Positions 57,257 to 63,136 of a DNA stretch of 63,136 nucleotides are shown piece after piece. A program made the position numbers and the translations under genes. The DNA lies in NCBI GenBank assembly GCA_017627975.1, contig JAGAFT010000122.1:1-63136 (forward strand). Reading direction: 5' to 3'. The stretch comes from Oscillospiraceae bacterium (GTDB taxonomy: Bacteria; Bacillota_A; Clostridia; Oscillospirales; Oscillospiraceae). Within the stretch, counting starts at the first letter, position 1. The number at the start of each line of letters is the position of its first letter. The notes beneath the pieces were generated by a model, which was given only the letters and a program-made list of their open reading frames with translations, made no database searches and was not told where the DNA came from.

Positions 57257-58222
57257 GTGAGTGGTTTGATTCAGAGAGACAACCTGGCGGGCCTGATCCC
57301 GGAACCCGTCAGCCGCGAAATCTTTCAGGGCGTGGTGGAGCAGAGCGCCGTGCTGAAGTATGGCCGCCGTCTCCCCAACATGACCAGCAAGACCCAGAGC
57401 ATCAACGTTCTGGACATGCTGCCGATGGCCTACTGGGTTGAGGGCGACACCGGCTACAAGGAGACCTCCTCCCAGGCCTGGGAGAAGAAGCGCCTGTTCG
57501 CCGAGGAACTGGCCGTCATCATCCCGATTCCCGAGGCGGTGCTGGACGACAGCAACTATGACATCTGGGGCGAAGTGAAGCCCCGGATCGTGGAGGCCAT
57601 GGGCCGCCGCATCGACGAGGCCATCCTCTTCGGCATCGGTCGGCCGTCCACCTGGCGCCACGGCATCGTGAAGACGGCGAAGGACGCCGGGAACTTTGTC
57701 AAGGCCCACGCCGGAACCAGCGCGGATCCCGAAGACGTCTTCGGGGACATCATGGGCGTCGGCGGCGTGATCGCCAAGGCGGAGGAGAGCGGCTACATGC
57801 CCACCGGCGTCATGGCGGCGGTTCAGATGCGCGCCAAGCTCCGCGGCCTGACCGACACCACGGGCCAGCCCATCTTTGTCTCCAGCATGCAGAGCAAGAC
57901 CCCCTACATGCTCGACGGCATGGAGATGTGCTTCCCGATGAACGGATCCTGGGACCCGGAGGAGGCGCTGATGATTGTCGGGGATTTCCATCAGCTGGTC
58001 TACTCCATCCGCCAGGATGTGACCTACAAGGTCCTGACCGAGGCGACCATCGTGGATCCCGCCAGCCGCAGCGTGGTCTATTCTCTGGCCCAGCAGGACA
58101 TGGTGGCGCTCCGCGCGGTCATTCGTCTGGGCTGGGAGATTCCGAATCCCATCAGCGCCTACCGTGACACGCTGACCAACTTCAGCCCCTTCGCGGTCTA
58201 TCTGCCGGCCACGTCGGATTAA
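57257..58222 (+). CDS. Phage major capsid protein (HK97 fold)
   Basis: This 321-residue protein has the HK97-type sequence flow: VSREIFQGVVEQSAVLKYGR, then KTQSINVLDMLPMAYWVEGD, KKRLFAEELAVIIPIPEAVL, AMGRRIDEAILFGIG and VALRAVIRLGWEI. There is no cleaved delta domain, since the scaffold is separate. The GTG start at 57257 follows AAAAGAGG. Expected to be the most abundant product of the module. Confidence 0.9.
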   Translation: MSGLIQRDNLAGLIPEPVSREIFQGVVEQSAVLKYGRRLPNMTSKTQSINVLDMLPMAYWVEGDTGYKETSSQAWEKKRLFAEELAVIIPIPEAVLDDSNYDIWGEVKPRIVEAMGRRIDEAILFGIGRPSTWRHGIVKTAKDAGNFVKAHAGTSADPEDVFGDIMGVGGVIAKAEESGYMPTGVMAAVQMRAKLRGLTDTTGQPIFVSSMQSKTPYMLDGMEMCFPMNGSWDPEEALMIVGDFHQLVYSIRQDVTYKVLTEATIVDPASRSVVYSLAQQDMVALRAVIRLGWEIPNPISAYRDTLTNFSPFAVYLPATSD

Positions 58223-58287
58223 GCTCCACATCCACTCGCTTCCCCGAAGCGTCGGGAAAGCTCGGTCGTTCCGCTAATCCTCCTTTT

Positions 58288-58320
58288 CCCGGAAGACCCA
58301 TTTCATTGGGCTCTTCCGGG
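58288..58320. repeat. Palindromic hairpin, capsid/connector gap
   Basis: Stem CCCGGAAGACCC/GGGCTCTTCCGGG around loop ATTTCATT. The core reappears at 58771-58803 between the next genes. It could act as a terminator, but no T-run follows. Confidence 0.65.
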
Positions 58321-58374
58321 AGATCGCGAAAGGTTGAACAGGGGACAGTTTCCTATGATCCTGGAGGTTATGTT

Positions 58375-58758
58375 ATGTATGCAAGTTATCAGGACTATAT
58401 CGAACGATTCGGCGGGAGGGCGATCCCCGACGAGGCGGATTTCAACCGCCTCGCCCTCCGGGCCGGACCGCTGCTTGACCGGCTGACCGCCGGACGCGCG
58501 GCAAAGTTCCAGGATCGGGACGGAAAACTGGCCCTGGCCTGCTGCGCGGTGACGGAGAAGCTCTATGAGCAGGAGGAGCGGAAGCGCCGTGACCCCGGGA
58601 GCGGGTCGGTGGTCTCGGAGAAGGTCGGGGACTGGCAGATCCGATACCGCACAGCCGGACGGGCGGAATTGAACACAGAGCTTGCGGCTCTGGCGGAGAT
58701 GTATCTGTTCGGGACAGGCCTGCTTTATCGCGGCGTGCCGGTATTTACAGACTGCTGA
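58375..58758 (+). CDS. Phage head-tail connector protein
   Basis: This 127-residue protein starts at the ATG after CTGGAGG. Helical pattern YIERFGGRAIPDEADFNRLA, then LLDRLTAGRAAKF and LALACCAVTEKLYEQEERKR, typical of gp15/gp6-like head-completion proteins that follow the capsid gene. The exact place in the connector stack cannot be told from sequence. Confidence 0.75.
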   Translation: MYASYQDYIERFGGRAIPDEADFNRLALRAGPLLDRLTAGRAAKFQDRDGKLALACCAVTEKLYEQEERKRRDPGSGSVVSEKVGDWQIRYRTAGRAELNTELAALAEMYLFGTGLLYRGVPVFTDC

Positions 58759-58770
58759 ACTCTAAAAAAT

Positions 58771-58803
58771 CGAAGAAGAGCCCAATGAAACGGGTCTTCT
58801 TCG
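58771..58803. repeat. Palindromic hairpin, copy 2 (inverted)
   Basis: Stem CGAAGAAGAGCCC/GGGTCTTCTTCG around loop AATGAAAC. Its reverse complement has the same core as the hairpin at 58288-58320 (GACCC, TTTCATT, GGGCTCTTC), with different outer stems. Confidence 0.65.
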
Positions 58804-58837
58804 AAGAGAAAAAGCAGCGAGAGGAAAGGAGCTTGCT

Positions 58838-59293
58838 TTGACGACGCCCCACACCGTTTCCCTCATCAATACGCATTCCGGCCGCCGGTATCCGGTCATC
58901 CTGCGCGGTGTCATGCTCCAGGCCCTGAACGGCCAGAGCGTCCAGCGCCGCGGAGATCAGGAAGAGACGAACGCGGCTCTTTACATCCCGCTTTCCGTCC
59001 GCGCGGAGAATGAGGCAGGGGAGCCGGTAAGCTTCCTTCCGCCCATGGAATACGCCCGCTGCCCGGACCCGGAAAAGCACTGGACCCTGCAGCCGGAAGG
59101 GGAGAGCGCCGGGCGATGCAGCTTCTTCGTGAAGGGCGAGATCCCGGAAGCCTGTACCTTAGCCGAAGCCCGCGAGAAGTACGCCTTCGTCTACATCGTC
59201 GCCGGCTGGCAGCTGCACGATTACGGAAGCCGGAGCATGCAGCATTATGAGGTCGTTTCCAAGGTCTCTTCGAGGTATTACCGGTACAATTAA
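58838..59293 (+). CDS. Phage head-completion or minor capsid protein
   Basis: This 151-residue protein begins at TTG, with AAAGGAG upstream. It is beta-rich (VSLINTHSGRRYPVILRGVM) with FVYIVAGWQLHDYGSRSMQH near the end. I do not recognise the family by name, but position three genes after the capsid fits head closure or minor capsid proteins. A repeat tract follows its stop directly. Confidence 0.6.
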   Translation: MTTPHTVSLINTHSGRRYPVILRGVMLQALNGQSVQRRGDQEETNAALYIPLSVRAENEAGEPVSFLPPMEYARCPDPEKHWTLQPEGESAGRCSFFVKGEIPEACTLAEAREKYAFVYIVAGWQLHDYGSRSMQHYEVVSKVSSRYYRYN

Positions 59294-59379
59294 AGTGGAA
59301 TTTGCAAAGTGAAAAGTGAAAAGTGGAATTGCAAGGGGGGCGGGATTTGCACTCTGCACTTTACACTTTGCACTTTTGG
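59292..59379. repeat. Heptamer-type repeat in inverted arrangement
   Basis: Tracts of AAAGTGAAAAGTG-type units run forward, then reverse as CACTTTACACTTTGCACTTT, so the RNA could fold back. The last 20 bases are shared exactly with 62673-62692. Non-coding. Confidence 0.65.
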
Positions 59380-59410
59380 AGAAAAAATGTCCTTACAGGA
59401 ATTAATTGGA

Positions 59411-59466
59411 GGACACGGGGACTGTTGCATCTGTCCGTGAGGACAGTGTGACCGTCCCCTGTGTCC
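59411..59466. repeat. REP-like hairpin element 2
   Basis: Outer arms GGACACGGGGAC/GTCCCCTGTGTCC and an inner stem CTGTCC/GGACAG. Similar in style to element 1 at 55251-55315 (ACGGTCCC-type core). Lies in the 213-base gap before the next phage gene. Confidence 0.6.
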
Positions 59467-59506
59467 AAACCCTAACCGGAGCAGAGTCTTTGCCTGGGAG
59501 GTCCCT

Positions 59507-59878
59507 ATGAACATTTCTGATATTCTTTCGTGGCTCTCAACGGCGCCGCAGCTCTCTGGTGAGAAGATCAACTGGTCTTTTCTCCCGAGCTATTCCGGCT
59601 GGTCCCTCTCGGTCCCGAAGGCCGAGACCCGCGCCGACATCCTCGGAAACCGCCGTGAGCGCCTCGTGCTGAAGATCACCCGGCGTGACACGATAGAGTC
59701 CGACGCCGACCGCCTCGCCGTTTTCGAAGCCCTGGAAGCCCTCGTCGCCTGGGCCAAAGCGCACCCGCCGGAGAACGTCCGCCTGAAAGCCGCCGATCTC
59801 CCGGAGTTCACCAGCCGCAGCAGCTCCGGCATCGAAGACATTTCCGTAACCATGACGTTGGAACGCTCGCAGAACTGA
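59507..59878 (+). CDS. Phage minor capsid / tail terminator-like protein
   Basis: This 123-residue protein has SLSVPKAETRADILGNRRER and GIEDISVTMTLERSQ, similar to the small 'minor capsid' or tail-completion proteins encoded before the tail tube in siphophages of Bacillota. Start at ATG 59507 after GGGAGG. Followed at once by the oppositely oriented tautomerase gene. Confidence 0.65.
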   Translation: MNISDILSWLSTAPQLSGEKINWSFLPSYSGWSLSVPKAETRADILGNRRERLVLKITRRDTIESDADRLAVFEALEALVAWAKAHPPENVRLKAADLPEFTSRSSSGIEDISVTMTLERSQN

Positions 59879-59893
59879 CAGGCGGATAGAAAA

Positions 59894-59921
59894 AAGCTCC
59901 GGCGATTTCTCACCAGAGCTT
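59894..59921 (-). terminator. Terminator of the tautomerase gene
   Basis: Minus-strand stem AAGCTC/GAGCTT, extended by TGG/CCG, followed by TTTT. Lies 25 bases past the tautomerase stop. Confidence 0.7.
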
Positions 59922-59945
59922 AGGGGGATGGGGTTGTGCCGGGCC

Positions 59946-60308
59946 TTATTTATCCGGATTATCCGATCTCGTTTCACCGCCGAGCATGGCACAGGACAGC
60001 GGTATGTCATTGAAGATGATTACAATTTCGTCCTGCAGTTCGGGTTCGATCTCCGCCAGCTTGTCGTGAAGTGCTTTCATAATGACCTTCTTCACCGGCT
60101 CTGTGCGATCCGGCATCATGGTCCAGTCGATCAACACGGTCGGAGCCAGCTTGCGGACGTTTTCACGCTCCATCTCATGGATGTAGACATAGATGTTCTT
60201 CGGCAGAGTCGTGGTATTTGAACAGATCTGCTGGGCGACATATTCCATCAGATCGGACTTTACCTCGGTCGCCAGGGGCTTGGTTACGGTGATATGGACA
60301 ATCGGCAT
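59946..60308 (-). CDS. Tautomerase-superfamily protein (phage cargo)
   Basis: The protein starts MPIVHITVTK, giving the N-terminal Pro (after Met removal) that is the catalytic base of 4-oxalocrotonate tautomerase and MIF-type enzymes. At 120 residues it is about twice the minimal 4-OT length; the second half (VKKVIMKALHDKLAEI) resembles a second helix-strand unit. The gene points against the phage genes and has its own consensus promoter and terminator, so it is a moron-type cargo gene. The substrate is unknown. Confidence 0.75.
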   Translation of the reverse strand: MPIVHITVTKPLATEVKSDLMEYVAQQICSNTTTLPKNIYVYIHEMERENVRKLAPTVLIDWTMMPDRTEPVKKVIMKALHDKLAEIEPELQDEIVIIFNDIPLSCAMLGGETRSDNPDK

Positions 60309-60339
60309 ATTTGATCACTCCTGCTGAAAAATTTGCGCT

Positions 60340-60368
60340 ATCATAAACGATGAAAAGATCTTTGTCAA
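60340..60368 (-). promoter_or_regulatory. Promoter of the tautomerase gene
   Basis: On the minus strand TTGACA and TATGAT are 17 bases apart, about 32 bases before the ATG. The -35 is a perfect consensus. Confidence 0.85.
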
Positions 60369-60513
60369 CAGAAAACGACAAAATATCTTCAAAATCACAG
60401 AAAAAACCGCTATATTTCAGCGCTTTTTCTACCGCACCAACAGCTCTGTTTCAATCTTCCGCAATTTCACATTGATCATTTCTGATTCCACATTTTAAGG
60501 AAGGAGCCCATCC

Positions 60514-61038
60514 ATGGCAGACCTTACTTTTAACACTCCCTCGGGCCAGACCATCGCCCGAGAACTTCTCATCGCCTATCTCAACACCGGCACCGCTTCC
60601 GCCCCGGTCTGGAGCCCCATTGGCAAGCGCGTGGAGGACAGTTCCACCGAGCTCGACTGGGAGAGCGAGATCTCCCGCGACATCCTCGGCGCGACCTACG
60701 GCACGCTGAAGAAGCCGAAGATCACCCAGACCTTCGACCCCTGCGACCTGGACGGCGCGGACGCGGCCCAGCTCAAGATCTGGAACCTGGCCGTCAAGGA
60801 CCAGGACGCCCAGGCCCTGGCGGCCCAGGACATGCTCATCGTCCATTTTTACGCCGGCGAATCGGCCTCGCCCTTTGCCGAGCGCTACGCCTCCTGCATG
60901 ATCGAGGTCACCGGCCTCGGCGGTGAGGGCGGCGGCAACGTGGGCATGCCCATCTCCGTCACCTACGGCGGGACCCGCACCACCGGCACCGCCTCGCGCA
61001 ACGCCGAAACCGGCGCCGTAATGTTTACCGCATCATGA
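60514..61038 (+). CDS. Phage major tail (tube) protein
   Basis: This 174-residue protein has the tail tube pattern: GQTIARELLIAYLNTG, VEDSSTELDWESEISRDILG, and near the end MIEVTGLGGEGGGNVGMPIS. It indicates a siphovirus-type tail with a long tube. The tail assembly (chaperone-like) gene follows after a cargo region of 1.7 kb. Confidence 0.85.
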   Translation: MADLTFNTPSGQTIARELLIAYLNTGTASAPVWSPIGKRVEDSSTELDWESEISRDILGATYGTLKKPKITQTFDPCDLDGADAAQLKIWNLAVKDQDAQALAAQDMLIVHFYAGESASPFAERYASCMIEVTGLGGEGGGNVGMPISVTYGGTRTTGTASRNAETGAVMFTAS

Positions 61039-61087
61039 CGTCGTAACAAGCTCTGCATCACAGGGACGGTTTGTGGGCATAAGAAAA

Positions 61088-61105
61088 CCCCGCACAAAGG
61101 CGGGG
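61088..61105 (-). terminator. Hairpin ending the cargo region
   Basis: CCCCGC/GCGGGG stem followed on the minus strand by TTTTC. It could end transcripts of the DUF3574-like gene. Confidence 0.55.
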
Positions 61106-61108
61106 CCT

Positions 61109-61334
61109 GGGATGGCTTGATAATCGGAATCGAGACCTTGACAGCCGTCAGCTGGAAAAGCCGAAGTTTTGGAAACGGCAAAATGCGCGGGATCCTGAAT
61201 CAGAGAGAATCCTGTCCCGGATGGGCGGGAAGCGAGTTCATAACCCAGCTTGCGCAGGGAATCGGCCGTGACGGAGAGCAGAACGTTCCCGTATTTGTTG
61301 CCGTGATTCCGCCGGAATTATCTCCGGTCGGCGA
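61109..61334. pseudogene. Gene fragments in the cargo gap
   Basis: This stretch has no intact gene but two recognisable scraps. A 24-base block at 61175-61198 (coding GKMRGILN on the plus strand) is an exact copy of part of the tail assembly gene at 62931-62954. On the minus strand (about 61210-61316), the frame reads HGNKYGNVLLSVTADSLRKL, which I associate, without being able to check, with a SAM hydroxide adenosyltransferase-type protein. Decayed cargo is the likely explanation. Confidence 0.4.
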
Positions 61335-61760
61335 TCAGTTTTCGGAGGAATAAAACTCCGTGGTGGTTTCGTTCGCCTGGATGAGGATCGTGCTCTGATG
61401 AAAAGCCTGAATCAGGTCGTCCGCAGCGGCGTGTACTTTGTCCAAGCTCGTGTCGCTCAGGAAAATCACAAGGGAGTCTTCCCGATAGACCGTGTCGCCA
61501 TCCTTCCATCCGCCGTTGGCTTCCTGAATCGTGTAACCGCCAAAGTGTTCCACCAGAATATCCGCCGCTCTGACCTTGGCCTCTTCCAGAGAGCATACCG
61601 GCTCGTCGGAATCCTTGTCATTGATTCCGACATACATGACATACTGGATGTCCGGCGTCACCTGTTCGGCCGGTTTTTGGGCCAGGGCAAGATTCAAAAC
61701 AGACAGGCATAATGCAATGATGGCGATGACCATTGCCGCTATTCCGCTCTTTTTACTCAT
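61335..61760 (-). CDS. DUF3574-like exported or anchored protein (phage cargo)
   Basis: This 141-residue protein has an N-terminal hydrophobic segment (GIAAMVIAIIALCLSVLNLA) that could be a signal or anchor. The domain has YVMYVGINDKDSDEPVCS, FGGYTIQEANGGWKDGDTV, YREDSLVIFLSD and FHQSTILIQAN, which follow the DUF3574 pattern. Start at 61760 follows GAGGG. It is on the strand opposite to the phage genes with its own promoter. Function unknown. Confidence 0.68.
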   Translation of the reverse strand: MSKKSGIAAMVIAIIALCLSVLNLALAQKPAEQVTPDIQYVMYVGINDKDSDEPVCSLEEAKVRAADILVEHFGGYTIQEANGGWKDGDTVYREDSLVIFLSDTSLDKVHAAADDLIQAFHQSTILIQANETTTEFYSSEN

Positions 61761-61795
61761 AAGGGTTCCCTCTTTCATCATGATCTGTCGGACTG

Positions 61796-61824
61796 ATTCT
61801 ACCACGTCTTTCGGCTTTGTGCAA
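61796..61824 (-). promoter_or_regulatory. Promoter of the DUF3574-like gene
   Basis: TTGCAC and TAGAAT are 17 bases apart on the minus strand. The block around it is nearly the same as the GNAT promoter at 62628-62656. Confidence 0.75.
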
Positions 61825-61856
61825 TCACGCCTCGCAAATCCCGATCTGTGTGTTTC

Positions 61857-62031
61857 TCACTTAATTGTTTTCAGATAGATAGGAAAGAAATCCGCTTTGT
61901 CGACATCGTTCACCAAGGTAACATTGTACTCATAATTGTTCTTGATCACATGGCTTTGTGGTTCATCATAATCCTCTACTCCGCAAATTCAATGTGATCT
62001 GCATGCCGCGTTCCGTTTCGGAAAAAAAGAA
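61857..62031 (-). pseudogene. Remnant coding sequence between cargo genes
   Basis: The minus strand holds short open stretches in different frames, ending HADHIEFAE (stop near 61976) and NNYEYNVTLVNDVDKADFF (stop at 61857). No start or ribosome site is clear. Probably the tail ends of lost cargo genes; identity unknown. Confidence 0.3.
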
Positions 62032-62559
62032 TCACTTTTTCTGCTGTTTTGCGATCTGCTCTGTAAGATGGATGCTTCTGCTGTTCCACGGTACCAGAGC
62101 ATCGCCGGTCAGCGACTTTGAAAAAATAAGGGTTGGATACTGCCGGCAGGCGGGATCCTGCTGATTCAGATAGGGCTCACAGAGATAGCCGTTGGCTTTG
62201 TAAAACGCAATCGCGACATCATTGTGCTCCGCATCCGTATAGAGCCGCGCAAAGCGGTATCCTCTGTCGGCCGCCATCTCCTCAAACCGCTTCAGAGCTT
62301 CTGAGCCGAGGTGCTTTCTCCGGAAACCTTCCCGGATGCCGAACCAGCCAAGCCATGCGCTGTCAGGATCCTCCGGATAGGAGTAGATCCCGATGATGCC
62401 CACACATACGCCGTCCTCATAGATCAGATAATACTCGTAAGGGGATGGCTCCTCAAGAGAGTCTTCATAGTTCCTCTCGGCGCTTTCTCCGGGGAACAGT
62501 TCCGCCTGTATTTTAACGGCATAGCGGAGGTTGCTCTCCGTAATTCGATCCAGCTTCAT
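62032..62559 (-). CDS. GNAT-family N-acetyltransferase (phage cargo)
   Basis: GNAT enzymes move an acetyl group from acetyl-CoA. The 175-residue protein has GIIGIYSYPEDPDSAWLGWF, then the CoA loop FGIREGFRRKHLGSEALKRF (R-x-x-x-x-G type) and NDVAIAFYKANGYL, the terminal GNAT block. It starts MKLDRITESN, from the ATG that lies 7 bases after GGGAGG (an ATG two codons upstream is too close to it). It has its own promoter, on the strand opposite to the phage genes. The acceptor is unknown. Confidence 0.83.
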   Translation of the reverse strand: MKLDRITESNLRYAVKIQAELFPGESAERNYEDSLEEPSPYEYYLIYEDGVCVGIIGIYSYPEDPDSAWLGWFGIREGFRRKHLGSEALKRFEEMAADRGYRFARLYTDAEHNDVAIAFYKANGYLCEPYLNQQDPACRQYPTLIFSKSLTGDALVPWNSRSIHLTEQIAKQQKK

Positions 62560-62627
62560 GCTCATCCCTCCCGACAGCAGGTGATTTTCAAAAACAATAA
62601 CCCATACGTTTCCGATCTGTCGCTCTG

Positions 62628-62656
62628 ATTCTACCATGACTTTCAGGATTGTGCAA
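62628..62656 (-). promoter_or_regulatory. Promoter of the GNAT gene
   Basis: TTGCAC and TAGAAT are 17 bases apart on the minus strand, in a block repeated upstream of the DUF3574-like gene. The leader to the ATG is about 70 bases. Confidence 0.75.
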
Positions 62657-62672
62657 TCGCACACCTTCAATA

Positions 62673-62696
62673 CACTTTACACTTTGCACTTTCCAC
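62673..62696 (+). repeat. Heptamer-type repeat, copy 3
   Basis: CACTTTACACTTTGCACTTT and a few bases more, exact to part of the tract at 59292-59379, placed just before the tail assembly gene. Confidence 0.6.
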
Positions 62697-62723
62697 ATTA
62701 TATCTTCTGAAAGGTGAAAAACC

Positions 62724-63136
62724 ATGAAGACTCTAACGTTTCAAGATGGCCTTGAGGACTATCTCCTCGCCGGGAAGGTGGCGGTCTCGTTCAACCCCAC
62801 CGACATGAACTTTCTTGAACGCCTATCCCGCGCCTTCTCCGAGCTGGACGCCCTCCAGGAGGAAGTCCGGCAAAGCCGTGAAAAAATCACGGACGACAGG
62901 GAAGTGTTCCCCATCGCCCGTGAGCTGGACGGCAAAATGCGCGGGATCCTGAATGATCTCTTTGGAAAAGAGGTCTGTGAACCGCTCTTCGGAGGAATGA
63001 ACCTCTTCTCCTCGTCTGGCGGCCTGCCCGTCTGGGCAAACCTGATGCTCGCGATCACGGACGAGGTCCAGTCTGCCCTCCGGGGCGAACTCGCCGCCCG
63101 TGAGCAGCGGATCGCGAAATACGTGGAGAAGTATCA
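62724..63136 (+). CDS. Phage tail assembly (chaperone-like) protein, 3' end outside window
   Basis: From the ATG at 62724 (GAAAGG upstream) the frame is open to the window end, 137 codons so far. It reads MKTLTFQDGLEDYLLAGKVA, then FNPTDMNFLERLSRAFSELD, and ends VEKYH cut by the window edge. Size, acidic/helical character and place after the tail tube gene fit the small tail assembly proteins of siphophages. Part of its sequence is repeated at 61175-61198. Confidence 0.68.
   Translation, partial: MKTLTFQDGLEDYLLAGKVAVSFNPTDMNFLERLSRAFSELDALQEEVRQSREKITDDREVFPIARELDGKMRGILNDLFGKEVCEPLFGGMNLFSSSGGLPVWANLMLAITDEVQSALRGELAAREQRIAKYVEKY

Overview
The window comes from a GC-rich member of the Bacillota, class Clostridia, probably a gut-type anaerobe. 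The evidence is the gene families: CsoR repressor, DUF1292 protein, DUF3798 and BMP nucleoside-type ABC importers, a purine riboswitch, class B and C sortases, an LPQTG wall-anchored adhesin, and a SipW-type signal peptidase with TasA-like substrates. The tRNA gene encodes its own CCA end. I cannot name a genus or species from sequence alone.

Layout. 1-1763: a cut-off, frameshifted IS1182-type transposase, then a roughly 1 kb islet holding a broken Fic toxin with its VbhA-like antitoxin. The islet is bracketed by tRNA-Pro(GGG) and a partial copy of its 3' end. 1887-7087: core genes (GH25 lysozyme, THEP1 NTPase, CsoR, a probable 6S RNA, DUF1292 protein, a large substrate-binding lipoprotein). 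7327-12917: a five-gene ABC importer operon with a DUF3798 binding protein. 13160-15176: a two-component system. 15367-21174: YdcF protein, ABC-F ATPase, and a penicillin-binding protein next to an FHA-FtsW/RodA fusion, i.e. a cell-wall synthesis cassette. 21339-24970: a small lipoprotein/PepSY pair and an MBOAT/SGNH O-acylation pair. 25104-30379: a nucleoside-type BMP importer operon under a guanine-class purine riboswitch. 30628-34884: NAD synthetase, a circularly permuted GH3 beta-glucosidase and dCMP deaminase.

35167-53630 is a surface-assembly region. It holds a coiled-coil protein with two paralogous signal peptidases, an adhesin of 2690 residues with seven H-x-H-x3-C modules, a class C sortase, and a pilin-like protein with no visible sorting signal. 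These are followed by two SipW/TasA-type secreted proteins, a protein ending in a PRTGD-type sorting signal, an Asn/Ala-rich membrane-anchored protein, a SipW-type signal peptidase and, after a short gene pair, a class B sortase. The gene set suggests one extracellular fibre that combines sortase chemistry with SipW-type processing. This is the best candidate for a poorly described system here.

53776 to the window end is a phage head-tail structural module: terminase, portal, scaffold, major capsid, connector genes, tail tube, and the start of a tail assembly protein. No integrase or repressor is visible. It carries reverse-strand cargo genes (tautomerase, DUF3574-like protein, GNAT acetyltransferase), each with its own promoter. 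Two of these promoters lie in near-identical blocks. Several families of small hairpin or heptamer repeats sit in the intergenic gaps of this module.
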